Origin: a virus | Reading direction: 5' to 3' (one strand) | Virus record (IMG/VR): IMGVR_UViG_3300033182_000816 | Coordinates: 1 to 63,890 of that record | DNA length: 63,890 bases | Shown: piece after piece, positions 40,444 through 48,864 of the stretch | Numbering within the stretch: the first letter of the stretch is position 1 | How the letters are laid out: each line of letters begins with the position of its first letter | Notes under the pieces: generated by a model | Databases searched by the model: none | Seen by the model: only the letters and a program-made list of their open reading frames with translations | Told to the model about the DNA's origin: nothing | Made by a program: the position numbers and the translations under genes

Positions 40444-42078
40444 GTGGCAGTAACTTGGACAACAGCAGGCGGTGATTTAGGTACACTTGTTGAAAGACAA
40501 ATTGTTCAAATTCCACTCCAAGCAAGCTCTGATGTTGGCGATATTACATACAGTGTTATCGCTGGTGCACTACCTAACGGATTACGATTATCAGAGAACT
40601 TTATCGTAGGAAGCCCTACTGAAGTTAGTCGGTTTACTGAAAAACGGTTTGTTATAAGAGCAGACGACGGTGTAGATAAAAAAGATAGAACATTTAATTT
40701 AAAAATTGACGGTGCTGATATTCCTGAGTGGATCACAGAAGCAGGGTTCCTTAATGTTGGCCAAGGACAGGCATACTTTGTGCTTGACAACAGTCATGTT
40801 GATTTCCAACTTGAGGCGACCGACACTGATATTACAGCAGGAGAAACATTAAGTTATTACTTGGTTCCAAATGGCGGCTTGTTACCTGCAGGGTTATCAA
40901 TGTCCAGAGATGGTAAAATTTCTGGATTTACACAGCCTATATTCTTTACAGATTTTAATAACAACCCTAACGGAGCATACGATACACAATCATATGATAG
41001 TATGCCTCATGATATTGCACAAGCAAAGTCAAACGGTTTTGATACATTCTTTTATGATAATACAACATATGATTATAATGAGCCCAGTAGAACTCCTAAA
41101 AGATTAAGCAGAGTATATTCTTTTACGGTTGCTGTTACAGACGGTGTAAATGTTGTAACAGAAATATTTAAAATTTACGTTGTAACTGAAGAATTCTTAC
41201 AAGCAGATAATAGTATCTTACAAGTTGATACTAACTTATTCCAAGCAGACTCTGCTGCTGATAGAGTTCCATTCTGGGTTACAGATCCATATTTAGGCCG
41301 TTGGAGAGCAAACAACTTCATTACCATACGTTTAGATGTGTATGATCCACCAAGTTTACCAGGGACAATCACGTATTTCTTACTACCTGAAAATCCAGAC
41401 GGATCGCCGAGTGTGTTGCCACCGGGCATGGAAATTGATTCTATTACAGGAGATATTGCAGGTAAAGTTCCTTATCAGGCTGCTGTAACTAAAAACTATC
41501 AATTTACAATGCAGGCAGTAAACTTTCCAGCGGTACTTGCAGAAACAAATTACACACTAAGAGGCACGTGGAGTTCGACAACTACGTATGCTCAAAATGA
41601 TGCTGTTAAGTTTGACGGGTTTATTTACATATCTTTACAAGATCATAGAAACCAATTACCAACAGAGCCCAATAGTGCTTATTGGGAATTAGGTGTAACA
41701 ACTTCAGAAAGAACATTCTCAATTGATTTAATTGGTGAAATTGAAAGTGCTATACAATGGGTGTCAAACACTTCATTAGGTACAATCAAACCTAATCAAC
41801 CAAGTAAACTAAAAGTTGAAGCACAATCTGCAGGATACGGAAACAGAGTTAGTTTTGAAATTATTGACGGAAAACTACCACCAGGGCTACAATTTTTACC
41901 ATCGGGCGAAATTGTAGGCAAGGTTAGACAGTTTGCTACTACAGCAGAATTTGGTTTAACAAGAATTATCGAAGGTGGCGGCATAACAGTTGATATACCT
42001 TATATTGACACAATTAACTTTAGTAGTTCAGTCACATCATTTGACTCGCTAAATATTACATTCGACGGAGACTTTTAA
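40444..42078 (+). CDS. Tail protein with Ig-like (He_PIG) repeats, probably the N-terminal part of a split protein
   Basis: Starts at GTG after AAGGGGGTACTAA. Four putative Ig domains are marked by the LPxGL...GxIxG signature: GALPNGLRLSENFIVGSP, GGLLPAGLSMSRDGKISG, SVLPPGMEIDSITGDIAG and KLPPGLQFLPSGEIVGKV. Complete copies end in a (F/Y)xVRAxDG...xxFxLxI strand pair. The last copy lacks that ending, which instead opens the gene at 45783. In related marine phages I recall one continuous protein, so this looks like an interrupted gene. Probably a surface-adhesion or baseplate protein. Confidence 0.75.
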   Translation: MAVTWTTAGGDLGTLVERQIVQIPLQASSDVGDITYSVIAGALPNGLRLSENFIVGSPTEVSRFTEKRFVIRADDGVDKKDRTFNLKIDGADIPEWITEAGFLNVGQGQAYFVLDNSHVDFQLEATDTDITAGETLSYYLVPNGGLLPAGLSMSRDGKISGFTQPIFFTDFNNNPNGAYDTQSYDSMPHDIAQAKSNGFDTFFYDNTTYDYNEPSRTPKRLSRVYSFTVAVTDGVNVVTEIFKIYVVTEEFLQADNSILQVDTNLFQADSAADRVPFWVTDPYLGRWRANNFITIRLDVYDPPSLPGTITYFLLPENPDGSPSVLPPGMEIDSITGDIAGKVPYQAAVTKNYQFTMQAVNFPAVLAETNYTLRGTWSSTTTYAQNDAVKFDGFIYISLQDHRNQLPTEPNSAYWELGVTTSERTFSIDLIGEIESAIQWVSNTSLGTIKPNQPSKLKVEAQSAGYGNRVSFEIIDGKLPPGLQFLPSGEIVGKVRQFATTAEFGLTRIIEGGGITVDIPYIDTINFSSSVTSFDSLNITFDGDF

Positions 42079-43766
42079 TGGCGAAAAGTATAATCTATAC
42101 AGGCTCACAATCAAACGACGGAACAGGTGATTCGCTCCGTAGCGGTGCAGCCAAAATTAATAACAACTTTACTGAGATTTATAACAAACTTGGTGATGGT
42201 GCAGAACTGCTGACAAAAGATTTAGACTTAGGTGAAAACAAGATTTACTTTAAAAATAGTGTTGCTACACCAACAGAATTAAATTCATTTAATGGATCAA
42301 AATATCAAGGAATGGTAATTCATGTAGAATCCGAAGGTGCATTATATTACGGCACTAACGGCACATGGAGAAAGATAATTACAGACACATCTGATGGTTT
42401 ACAAACGCCATATGTAAATCCATTAAGTACTGTTGCGTATACTGGTCGATTAACAGACTTAGGTATTGATGATGGTGTGCAAGATGATGTTCTTACTTCA
42501 AATGGCGACGGAACATTTTCTTTTAAGTCAGTATCAGCAGCAGCAAATACAAACGCTTTCACACTCGAAGGACAGGTTGGAAGTTATTACCTGAATTGGT
42601 CTAACTTTACTAATACTCCGTCTACTTTGCAAGGTTATGGAATTACAAATGCATTTAGTGGTAACTACAACGACTTGTCAGGAAAGCCTACACTTTTTGA
42701 TGGGGACTATAGTAGTTTAACAAACAAACCAACTATTCCTGAAGACTTATCAGATTTAACTGATACTACAGGATTAGTGTTTAGTAAAGATTATAATGAC
42801 CTTACAAACAAACCGATAATTCCAGCAACAATTGACGATTTAGGAGATGTTAGTTTGTCAGGAGTTGCATCAGGAAAAACTCTTGTATGGAATGGATTGC
42901 AATTTATTCCACAAACTCCATTCAGCGGTAGTTATTTAGATTTATCAAATACTCCTCAGTTTTCCGCAGTAGCAACATCCGGTGATTATGCAGATTTATC
43001 AAATACTCCTTCTGCGTTTGATGCTATTTCAATTACCAATGCTTCGAGCATAGGGTTCGCAGTTGGTGTTGGCATTAACGAATTTAGTAGCGATATTACT
43101 CTTGCTGGAAACAGTAACCTTGCTGTACCAACTGAAAAGGCTGTAAAGAATTATGTAGACACAGCAATTGCAGGGTTCAGTGCTGTAGGTAACTTTGACT
43201 TTACAGGTAGTACGATTAGTACTGCTGATAGTTCTGCTATTATAGTTCAACAAAGTGTGCAACTTTACAGTGATCTAAATGTTGGCAATAATGTTATTAT
43301 TGATAATGATTTAGACGTAGCGGGAAATCTTACAGCAGGAGAATTTCATTCTACAGGAACAGGATCTCCTCAGATTATTTCAGAAGGTGACATTACACTT
43401 ACTGCTCCGGGACAAATTAACTTAGACACACCAACATTAAGTGTTACATCGGTTTCTTTTAACGGTAACATTACATTTGTTAATAACTTAAACAACGTTA
43501 TGAGTGTTTCAAACGGTGGCACACAAATTGGTCTAAATGGATCAAATGTTGAGATTGGATCACTTAATTCAACTTGTACATTTGTCAACGGCACACAAAC
43601 TATCATGAATGTCTATCAATTAGTTGTTAGGACATCAGAACCACCAAGTCCAACTAACGGAATGGTTACTATTGCAGACGGAACAACTTGGAATCCAACA
43701 GGTACAGGCGTACAAACTATGGTAGTTCGTTTAGGTGGCGCTTGGAAAACAATAGCATCAGCATAA
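42078..43766 (+). CDS. Tail-fibre-like protein, 562 aa
   Basis: The shared N-terminal module (YTGSQSNDGTGDSLRSGAAK...INNNFTEIYNKLGDG) is followed by repeated collagen-like YxDLxNKPT units (SGNYNDLSGKPT, GDYSSLTNKPT, KDYNDLTNKPI, GSYLDLSNTP, GDYADLSNTP), the typical shaft of trimeric phage fibres. Later come beta-prism repeats (INLDTPTLSVTSVSFNGN) and a C-terminal tip (TMVVRLGGAWKTIA). It overlaps the preceding stop by one base. With the subtilase it lies inside the apparently split tail gene. Confidence 0.85.
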   Translation: MAKSIIYTGSQSNDGTGDSLRSGAAKINNNFTEIYNKLGDGAELLTKDLDLGENKIYFKNSVATPTELNSFNGSKYQGMVIHVESEGALYYGTNGTWRKIITDTSDGLQTPYVNPLSTVAYTGRLTDLGIDDGVQDDVLTSNGDGTFSFKSVSAAANTNAFTLEGQVGSYYLNWSNFTNTPSTLQGYGITNAFSGNYNDLSGKPTLFDGDYSSLTNKPTIPEDLSDLTDTTGLVFSKDYNDLTNKPIIPATIDDLGDVSLSGVASGKTLVWNGLQFIPQTPFSGSYLDLSNTPQFSAVATSGDYADLSNTPSAFDAISITNASSIGFAVGVGINEFSSDITLAGNSNLAVPTEKAVKNYVDTAIAGFSAVGNFDFTGSTISTADSSAIIVQQSVQLYSDLNVGNNVIIDNDLDVAGNLTAGEFHSTGTGSPQIISEGDITLTAPGQINLDTPTLSVTSVSFNGNITFVNNLNNVMSVSNGGTQIGLNGSNVEIGSLNSTCTFVNGTQTIMNVYQLVVRTSEPPSPTNGMVTIADGTTWNPTGTGVQTMVVRLGGAWKTIASA

Positions 43767-43775
43767 GGTTAAAAT

Positions 43776-45782
43776 ATGTCAGAAACTAAAGTCTATCAAA
43801 TTAGTGTTAACGAACCAGCAGACTGGGAAATTGTTCATGAGTTATTAACAAGAGACGGAACATTAGAAGATAATATTCCTCCTCGAGGCGTCGCGGCTAC
43901 TGATACAAAAGAACACAGTCCAACACGTTCATCATATTTAATGACTGAAGAGGAAGCACTTGAGTTAAGTAAGCACCCTAAAATACAGTTTGTTAATATT
44001 GATTACAACTATTATAAGGACGACTTTAAAGCGCCGCCGGAAGAACTTGCAACGTTAACACCTCAGTTGCAAGAACGATATCAAACAAATGTAAGAAACT
44101 ATAGAGAATTTGAGAATAGTAACCTGCTACCTAATCTGGCAGATTGGACGCCGGAATATAATAGATCCGGATATCAACTATTAAGGTGTCAGCAAAAACG
44201 AGATCCGTGGATTGCAGGATCGTTAGCAGATAATGCTGTTATCTCCAGTAACATAAGTCAATACGGAACCGGTAAAGATGTTGATGTAATAGTTGGTGAC
44301 GACGGTTGTTGGTTTGGCCATCCTGAATTTAATAGTGCAACCGATTATCCAAAACCAGATGGATATACAGGTGGCAATGTATTACCTGGGAACGGAACTT
44401 GTGATGTATTAGATTTATTATTAGATAGTCCGTATTATTTAGATCCTGCTTGGTTTAACGCTGATCCAGGTAACAGACTCGAAACACGCTGGGACGGAAC
44501 AATTGTTCCACAAGAGGCAGAAGCGTTAAATTGGTGGGCTCTTACCGCAAATAGATCTGCAGCGTTTTCTGCAATGGGTACTGTAGATTTAAGACTTAGT
44601 GGTTATACACGATCAAGAAATAATGGTTCTAATACTTCACTATCTACATATGGACAACACGGAACTCCGTGTTCTGCATTAACATTTGGAAGATCGCAAG
44701 GTTGGGCTTATAATGCTAATAAATGGTTTGTTCAGGTGTATAACTATTACGGAACAGACATTGAACCATACTTCGATCTTTTAAAATTATTCCATCAATA
44801 TAAACCAGTTAACACAAAATACGGAACAAAAAATCCCACTATTAACTCAAACAGTTGGGGATATCGTGCAAGTAAAGGTGTTACAAACGGATACTATCAT
44901 CATAGGAATGTAGCGACCCAATACGGTGGTGTTAGTAACGAACCTGACTTTATTTCACATTTAGGGCAAACAGGTGACGGGGGACGTTGGAAATCAGAAA
45001 TGTACGATAACAGTTACACTCAAGCCGGTAAAGAAATGATCGATGCTGGTGTAATTTTTGTTGTCGCTTCTGGTAACTCTAACCAAAAACAAGTTGGAGA
45101 CACACATCCTGATTGGGAGAACCGTGTAAGTGCAAACGAAACTGACGGTGTTTATGATAGTACGTTTTACGAGTTTGGCATTGCTACTACAGGTACAACA
45201 AACAGGCGTGGGTTTCCTCAACAGTTAGGAAAGTACACAGAAGCCGGCCATGTTGTTTATCCTGCTATTAATGTAGGTGCTCTCGACGACGAGTGGAAAA
45301 CTGGTAAAGAATGTAAAGTTAACTACAGCGACCGAGGTGAACAAATTGATTTGTTTGCGCCTGCCGACGGGACACTTGCTGCTAATCACAGTTACGCCTC
45401 AGAAGGTTGGTATCCGGTAGCATATCCGGGACTGACTATTTCTGCAACCGATTGTGCGTTTGGTGGTACATCAGCAGCGTGTCCGGTAGCAACAGGGTTT
45501 CTTGCAACTGTATTAGAACATAATAGAGGATGGACGTGGCAAGATATAAAGAATTGGCTTGCTTCTTTAGATGATCAAGATGCGGCTGACTTTTATGTAG
45601 GGACAGAAACTACAACACCAACATCATCTAATTGGTTCGATTACAATAGTTTAGAAGGTGCATCTCCGAGAGTAATATATCAAGGAAACATTCAAATTTC
45701 TTCGAGAATGATTGCTTCAAGAAAAACTATTTCAGGTAGCGGGTTACGCATCAGCGGAAACTTAACAATAAAAGGCGGATAA
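43776..45782 (+). CDS. Subtilisin-family serine protease (S8), virion-block encoded
   Basis: 668 residues. The triad is visible in order: Asp in DVDVIVGDDGCWFGH, His in YGQHGTPC, Ser in FGGTSAACPVATG. The oxyanion Asn lies in NSNSWGY, and a VVASGNSN strand follows. A long insert of about 120 residues sits between the Asp and His motifs. There is no signal peptide; the N-terminal 150 residues could be a propeptide (SYLMTEEEALELSKHPKIQFVNIDYN resembles an I9-type inhibitor end). The C-terminus has beta repeats (GNIQISSRMIASRKTISGSG) as in fibres, suggesting virion attachment. Confidence 0.85.
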   Translation: MSETKVYQISVNEPADWEIVHELLTRDGTLEDNIPPRGVAATDTKEHSPTRSSYLMTEEEALELSKHPKIQFVNIDYNYYKDDFKAPPEELATLTPQLQERYQTNVRNYREFENSNLLPNLADWTPEYNRSGYQLLRCQQKRDPWIAGSLADNAVISSNISQYGTGKDVDVIVGDDGCWFGHPEFNSATDYPKPDGYTGGNVLPGNGTCDVLDLLLDSPYYLDPAWFNADPGNRLETRWDGTIVPQEAEALNWWALTANRSAAFSAMGTVDLRLSGYTRSRNNGSNTSLSTYGQHGTPCSALTFGRSQGWAYNANKWFVQVYNYYGTDIEPYFDLLKLFHQYKPVNTKYGTKNPTINSNSWGYRASKGVTNGYYHHRNVATQYGGVSNEPDFISHLGQTGDGGRWKSEMYDNSYTQAGKEMIDAGVIFVVASGNSNQKQVGDTHPDWENRVSANETDGVYDSTFYEFGIATTGTTNRRGFPQQLGKYTEAGHVVYPAINVGALDDEWKTGKECKVNYSDRGEQIDLFAPADGTLAANHSYASEGWYPVAYPGLTISATDCAFGGTSAACPVATGFLATVLEHNRGWTWQDIKNWLASLDDQDAADFYVGTETTTPTSSNWFDYNSLEGASPRVIYQGNIQISSRMIASRKTISGSGLRISGNLTIKGG

Positions 45783-46697
45783 ATGGCAATTGGCGAAATA
45801 ACACAATTCGACGGCGGCAACACAACATTCGATTTAGATTATCGCTTTACTGTTCGTGCGAGAGACTTTTCTGGTGTAGCTCAGAGAGAAAAAGATTTTA
45901 CTATATCTATACAGTCAGATACATCTATAAGTTATGCAAATGTTTTTGTTAAAGCAATGCAGAAAAAAGAAAAACGTCTAAATTGGTTTGACTTTATTAC
46001 AGATGCTACTATTTTTAAACCTAACGATATTTACAGATACGGTGACCGAAACTTTGGTGTACAAGCAGAATTAAAAATGCTTTTATTTGCAGGCATTGAA
46101 AGTGTAGATGCTGTTAGTTTTGTACAAGCACTGAGTAAAAATCATTACAGAAAACGTTTACAGTTTGGCGAAGTAAAACTTGCAAAAGGCAGAGATCCTG
46201 AAACTCAAGAAACGTTATATGAAGCAATTTATGTAGATATTATTGACCCTTACGAAAAAGAAGGAAAAAGTATTAGCGAAACTGTAAACCTATCGGATAA
46301 AATAGAAAGTAAGGTATTAGTAAGTTATGATGCTATTAAAATTGATAGCGACACTCCGTTAGTAAGTGACAGCGATCATCAAAGAATCTTTCCTAACTCT
46401 ATTAAAAATATGAGAAGAAGAGTTAAGAACGTAGGGGAGAGAGATAGAGAGTTCTTGCCATTATGGATGCGTAGTATTCAGGACAACACATTTGTAGAGC
46501 CTGGTTACACCAAAGCACTCGTTTTATGTTATGCTAAACCCGGTACAGGGTTAAATATTATGGCGAGAATTAGAGCATCTCAGTTTGATTTTAAAACGAT
46601 TGACTTTGAAGTAGATCGTTATATCATAGATATTATTGACGGGAATATTGAAGATAAATACCTTGCATTCCCTCAACGTGGAGAAAAAATACCGTGA
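45783..46697 (+). CDS. Tail/virion protein, probable C-terminal part of the split Ig-like protein
   Basis: 304 residues. It opens with FDGGNTTFDLDYRFTVRARDF...REKDFTISI, the second half of an Ig-like domain, and continues with a conserved globular part (FVKAMQKKEKRLNWFDFI, FKPNDIYRYGDRNFGVQAELKMLLFAGIE, HYRKRLQFGEVKLAKG, KVLVSYDAIKIDSDTPLVSDSDHQRIFPNSIKNMRRR). I remember this block as the C-terminus of a single long protein in T4-like marine phages. Here a fibre gene and a subtilase gene separate it from the Ig-repeat part. The start follows the subtilase stop directly. Confidence 0.75.
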   Translation: MAIGEITQFDGGNTTFDLDYRFTVRARDFSGVAQREKDFTISIQSDTSISYANVFVKAMQKKEKRLNWFDFITDATIFKPNDIYRYGDRNFGVQAELKMLLFAGIESVDAVSFVQALSKNHYRKRLQFGEVKLAKGRDPETQETLYEAIYVDIIDPYEKEGKSISETVNLSDKIESKVLVSYDAIKIDSDTPLVSDSDHQRIFPNSIKNMRRRVKNVGERDREFLPLWMRSIQDNTFVEPGYTKALVLCYAKPGTGLNIMARIRASQFDFKTIDFEVDRYIIDIIDGNIEDKYLAFPQRGEKIP

Positions 46698-47278
46698 GTA
46701 GCAATATAAATTATTTAAGTATTAATGAAAACTTTCCTGTGGCAGGTCAAGACAACGACACGCAGGTTTTTAGAGATAACTTTAACACTATCAAAAATAG
46801 TCTTAGAGAAGGTCAAACTGAAATTAGTGACCTACAGGAATATACAGCAAAAGTAAATGCAGATAATGATTTTAATCTTTATAAAATTCAAAATGCATTA
46901 TTACAGAACAACAGAACACAGAAGTTTGACGCTGGCGCTGTTTCGGCAAGTCCTACAACTATTGATTTCCAAAACGGTAGTTATCAAATTTATCGTGTAA
47001 GTGCTAATATCACAATGGACTTTTTAAACTTCCCAGGAGACCCTGTTTATACAGCAGAGATTACTCCTATTGGCGCAGGCGGAGTGAGATTAGAACTTTA
47101 CAGCACTGGTGGAAACTTTAATATTACATTCCAAACTTCAGGTGCAACAGTAATTAAGAAAGACGCAAGTTTTCCTTCAATCCTTACTTTAACTTCAGCA
47201 TCAGAACCTGTGTTCATTGATGTATGGAGACACAGTGCAGACGTTATCTATATGCGTTATTTAGGCACATTTGCATAA
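46694..47278 (+). CDS. Fibre-module protein, 194 aa
   Basis: GTG start overlapping the preceding stop (GTGA). The N-terminus INYLSINENFPVAGQDNDTQ then FRDNFNTIKNSLREG is a more diverged version of the shared NxGTGDxLRxxFxKINxNF module. A beta-sandwich domain follows (NITMDFLNFPGDPVYTAEITPIG, VRLELYSTGGNFNITFQTSG). Likely the last virion gene of the block. Confidence 0.75.
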   Translation: MSSNINYLSINENFPVAGQDNDTQVFRDNFNTIKNSLREGQTEISDLQEYTAKVNADNDFNLYKIQNALLQNNRTQKFDAGAVSASPTTIDFQNGSYQIYRVSANITMDFLNFPGDPVYTAEITPIGAGGVRLELYSTGGNFNITFQTSGATVIKKDASFPSILTLTSASEPVFIDVWRHSADVIYMRYLGTFA

Positions 47279-47520
47279 TGCTACACCCACTTGTTGATGA
47301 CCTATCCGAGCTCAAAGATTCTGAAGTAGAAGAAAAACTTCAAGAATTGAATAAAAAATACTTCACGGCTTCTCGGTTAGGCAATAATCAGGTCTTGACA
47401 CAACTGTCAACTCTTGTTACAATATACAGAGAAGAACTACAAAAACGTTATCTTGCTCAGAAAATTGCATTACAAGAGAACGACGGGGAAGATCTGGATA
47501 ACTTAATCAATGTGGACTAA
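47278..47520 (+). CDS. Small conserved helical protein, 80 aa
   Basis: TAATG coupling to the fibre-module gene fixes the start. The product is helical and charged (LVDDLSELKDSEVEEKLQELNKK, YREELQKRYLAQKIA) with an acidic tail. I recall short proteins of this kind directly after virion genes in T4-like marine phages. A sigma70 promoter lies inside the gene. Confidence 0.7.
   Translation: MLHPLVDDLSELKDSEVEEKLQELNKKYFTASRLGNNQVLTQLSTLVTIYREELQKRYLAQKIALQENDGEDLDNLINVD
47395..47423 (+). promoter_or_regulatory. Sigma70-type promoter at the late-to-early boundary
   Basis: TTGACA (47395), a 17-base spacer and TACAAT (47418), inside the 80-aa gene and just before the DNA-metabolism genes. Confidence 0.65.
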
Positions 47521-47980
47521 AACAAACACGTTAGAACAATTAACAAACGGAATTGTAAGGCATGGTACTCAAATTATTGAGAACTGTTTAATTTCTGATG
47601 ATTTTAAACAATACGTCGATCGTGTTTATGACGAACATTTAAATTACCCTGTTCCTCCTACTGAAATTGATCACACTCAATGGTATATGCCTGCTGAGTA
47701 TAGAAAAATGGATATCTATGGATTCTTAGAGCAGCAATGTAATACTCAGGAAGAGCGCATTCGTTTAGATCAAGAATATCAAGAATTTGAACGTAGAGAT
47801 CTTGTTCTTCTTCTAAAACAAATGAAATATATAGTAGATACATTGAGAAAAAATAATATTGTTTGGGGTGTAGGCCGCGGATCGAGCGTGGCAAGTTTAG
47901 TTCTTCATTTATTAGGGGTTCACAAGATTAATCCGATTAAATACAATATACCAATTGAAGAATTTTTTAAGGAGATCTAA
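47510..47980 (+). CDS. DNA polymerase III alpha-like fragment protein
   Basis: 156 residues. The C-terminal third reads VWGVGRGSSVASLVLHLLGVHKINPIKYN, closely matching the GPGRGSxAGSLVxYxLxITxxDPxxYxLxFERF block of bacterial DnaE (C-family polymerase palm). The PHP, finger and tau-binding parts are absent, and the N-terminal 90 residues are unrelated helices. It overlaps the preceding gene by 11 bases. It may be a polymerase-derived nucleotide-binding protein with a new role; polymerase activity is unlikely at this size. Confidence 0.7.
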   Translation: MWTKTNTLEQLTNGIVRHGTQIIENCLISDDFKQYVDRVYDEHLNYPVPPTEIDHTQWYMPAEYRKMDIYGFLEQQCNTQEERIRLDQEYQEFERRDLVLLLKQMKYIVDTLRKNNIVWGVGRGSSVASLVLHLLGVHKINPIKYNIPIEEFFKEI

Positions 47981-47982
47981 TC

Positions 47983-48201
47983 ATGGTAATTAAAAGTATG
48001 CGAGGCAAAGAGGTTGATATGGAAAAACTCAACCTTAAGAATGAGTTGCTACCTGCTGTTGGAAATATGAAAGTAAATGCTCGAGGTGACGAGTTAGGCC
48101 AAGGTGGCCAGATTGTTAAGACAAGAGAACAAATCTTAGCAGACTATTATAAGAAAAATCCAAAAGTAGCGAAGGAAGAAGTTCCAGCACGTAAAAAGTA
48201 A
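47983..48201 (+). CDS. Small conserved phage protein, 72 aa
   Basis: MVIKSMRGKEVDMEKL...NMKVNARGDELGQGGQIVKTREQILADYY. The MRGxxVDM and NARGDxxGxGGxxVKTRE pattern is one I recall from T4-like marine phages; function unknown. The C-terminus is basic. It starts two bases after the preceding stop. Confidence 0.75.
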   Translation: MVIKSMRGKEVDMEKLNLKNELLPAVGNMKVNARGDELGQGGQIVKTREQILADYYKKNPKVAKEEVPARKK

Positions 48202-48221
48202 AAATTAATTAAGAGGGTAAA

Positions 48222-48629
48222 ATGTATAATCCAATTAAGGCTAAAGTCGTTAGAGCAATTCACGACGATGTGCTAATCACAAATATGCACATGGGCGAAA
48301 TGAAAACTAAAGGTGGTATTATTATTGGTTCAGATGATGGTAAAAATCATGGAGTTAAACCACGTTGGGGTCAGGTATATGCTATTGGCCCTGAGCAAAA
48401 AGACGTTAAAGCAGGAGATTGGATTCTTGTTGAACACGGACGTTGGACCCGTAAATTTCCTGTTGAAATAGACGGGAAAATAATTGAGCTTCAAAAAGTT
48501 GAAGTTAAATCAATTATTGGCTGGCAAGAAGAAGAACCTGATGTAAACTACTTTGGGCAAGAGTACGAAGACGGTGCCGGATATGACATCGATCCTTCAG
48601 TTTTCCTTGATCAAAACCATGGGCTTTAA
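48222..48629 (+). CDS. GroES/gp31-like co-chaperonin
   Basis: 135 residues. IHDDVLITNMHMGEMKTKGGIIIGSDD has the GroES opening strand and a mobile-loop segment ending in the hydrophobic III tripeptide that contacts GroEL. GVKPRWGQVYAIGPEQKDVKAGDWILVEHGRWTR follows the GxVxAVGxG...VKxGDxVLF roof and base pattern. The C-terminal extension is acidic and not part of GroES. It probably replaces or tunes host GroES for capsid folding, as gp31 does in T4. It overlaps the next gene by 11 bases. Confidence 0.75.
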   Translation: MYNPIKAKVVRAIHDDVLITNMHMGEMKTKGGIIIGSDDGKNHGVKPRWGQVYAIGPEQKDVKAGDWILVEHGRWTRKFPVEIDGKIIELQKVEVKSIIGWQEEEPDVNYFGQEYEDGAGYDIDPSVFLDQNHGL

Positions 48630-48855
48630 GCAACCAGCAGACGTTTCTCACATCATTAGCGAAATTAGAAGAATAGCGAACGAATGCAGGAGCCCGTATA
48701 ACGACGGTTATATTTCCTTTGGACTTAAGAAAGACCTCTATTTAATAGATCACGTATTAAAAGAGTTAATCAAAGACTGTCCTACTTTTGCAGGAGAAGA
48801 GGAATGGTTGACAGAAATAGAGAAAGAACGTATAATTAACTACTTAAAGAATTAG
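48619..48855 (+). CDS. Small hypothetical protein, 78 aa
   Basis: Start at the ATG overlapping the co-chaperonin gene end by 11 bases. All-helical, charged (VSHIISEIRRIANECRSPYNDGY, LYLIDHVLKELIKDCP, EKERIINYLKN). The pattern NECRSPYNDGYISFGLKKDLY recalls small proteins of T4-like marine phages. Its 3' end contains a consensus early promoter. Confidence 0.65.
   Translation: MGFKQPADVSHIISEIRRIANECRSPYNDGYISFGLKKDLYLIDHVLKELIKDCPTFAGEEEWLTEIEKERIINYLKN
48808..48836 (+). promoter_or_regulatory. Consensus sigma70 promoter
   Basis: Perfect TTGACA (48808), a 17-base spacer and perfect TATAAT (48831), about 30 bases before the nucleotide-sugar dehydrogenase gene. Confidence 0.85.
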
Positions 48856-48864
48856 TAGGTAAAA

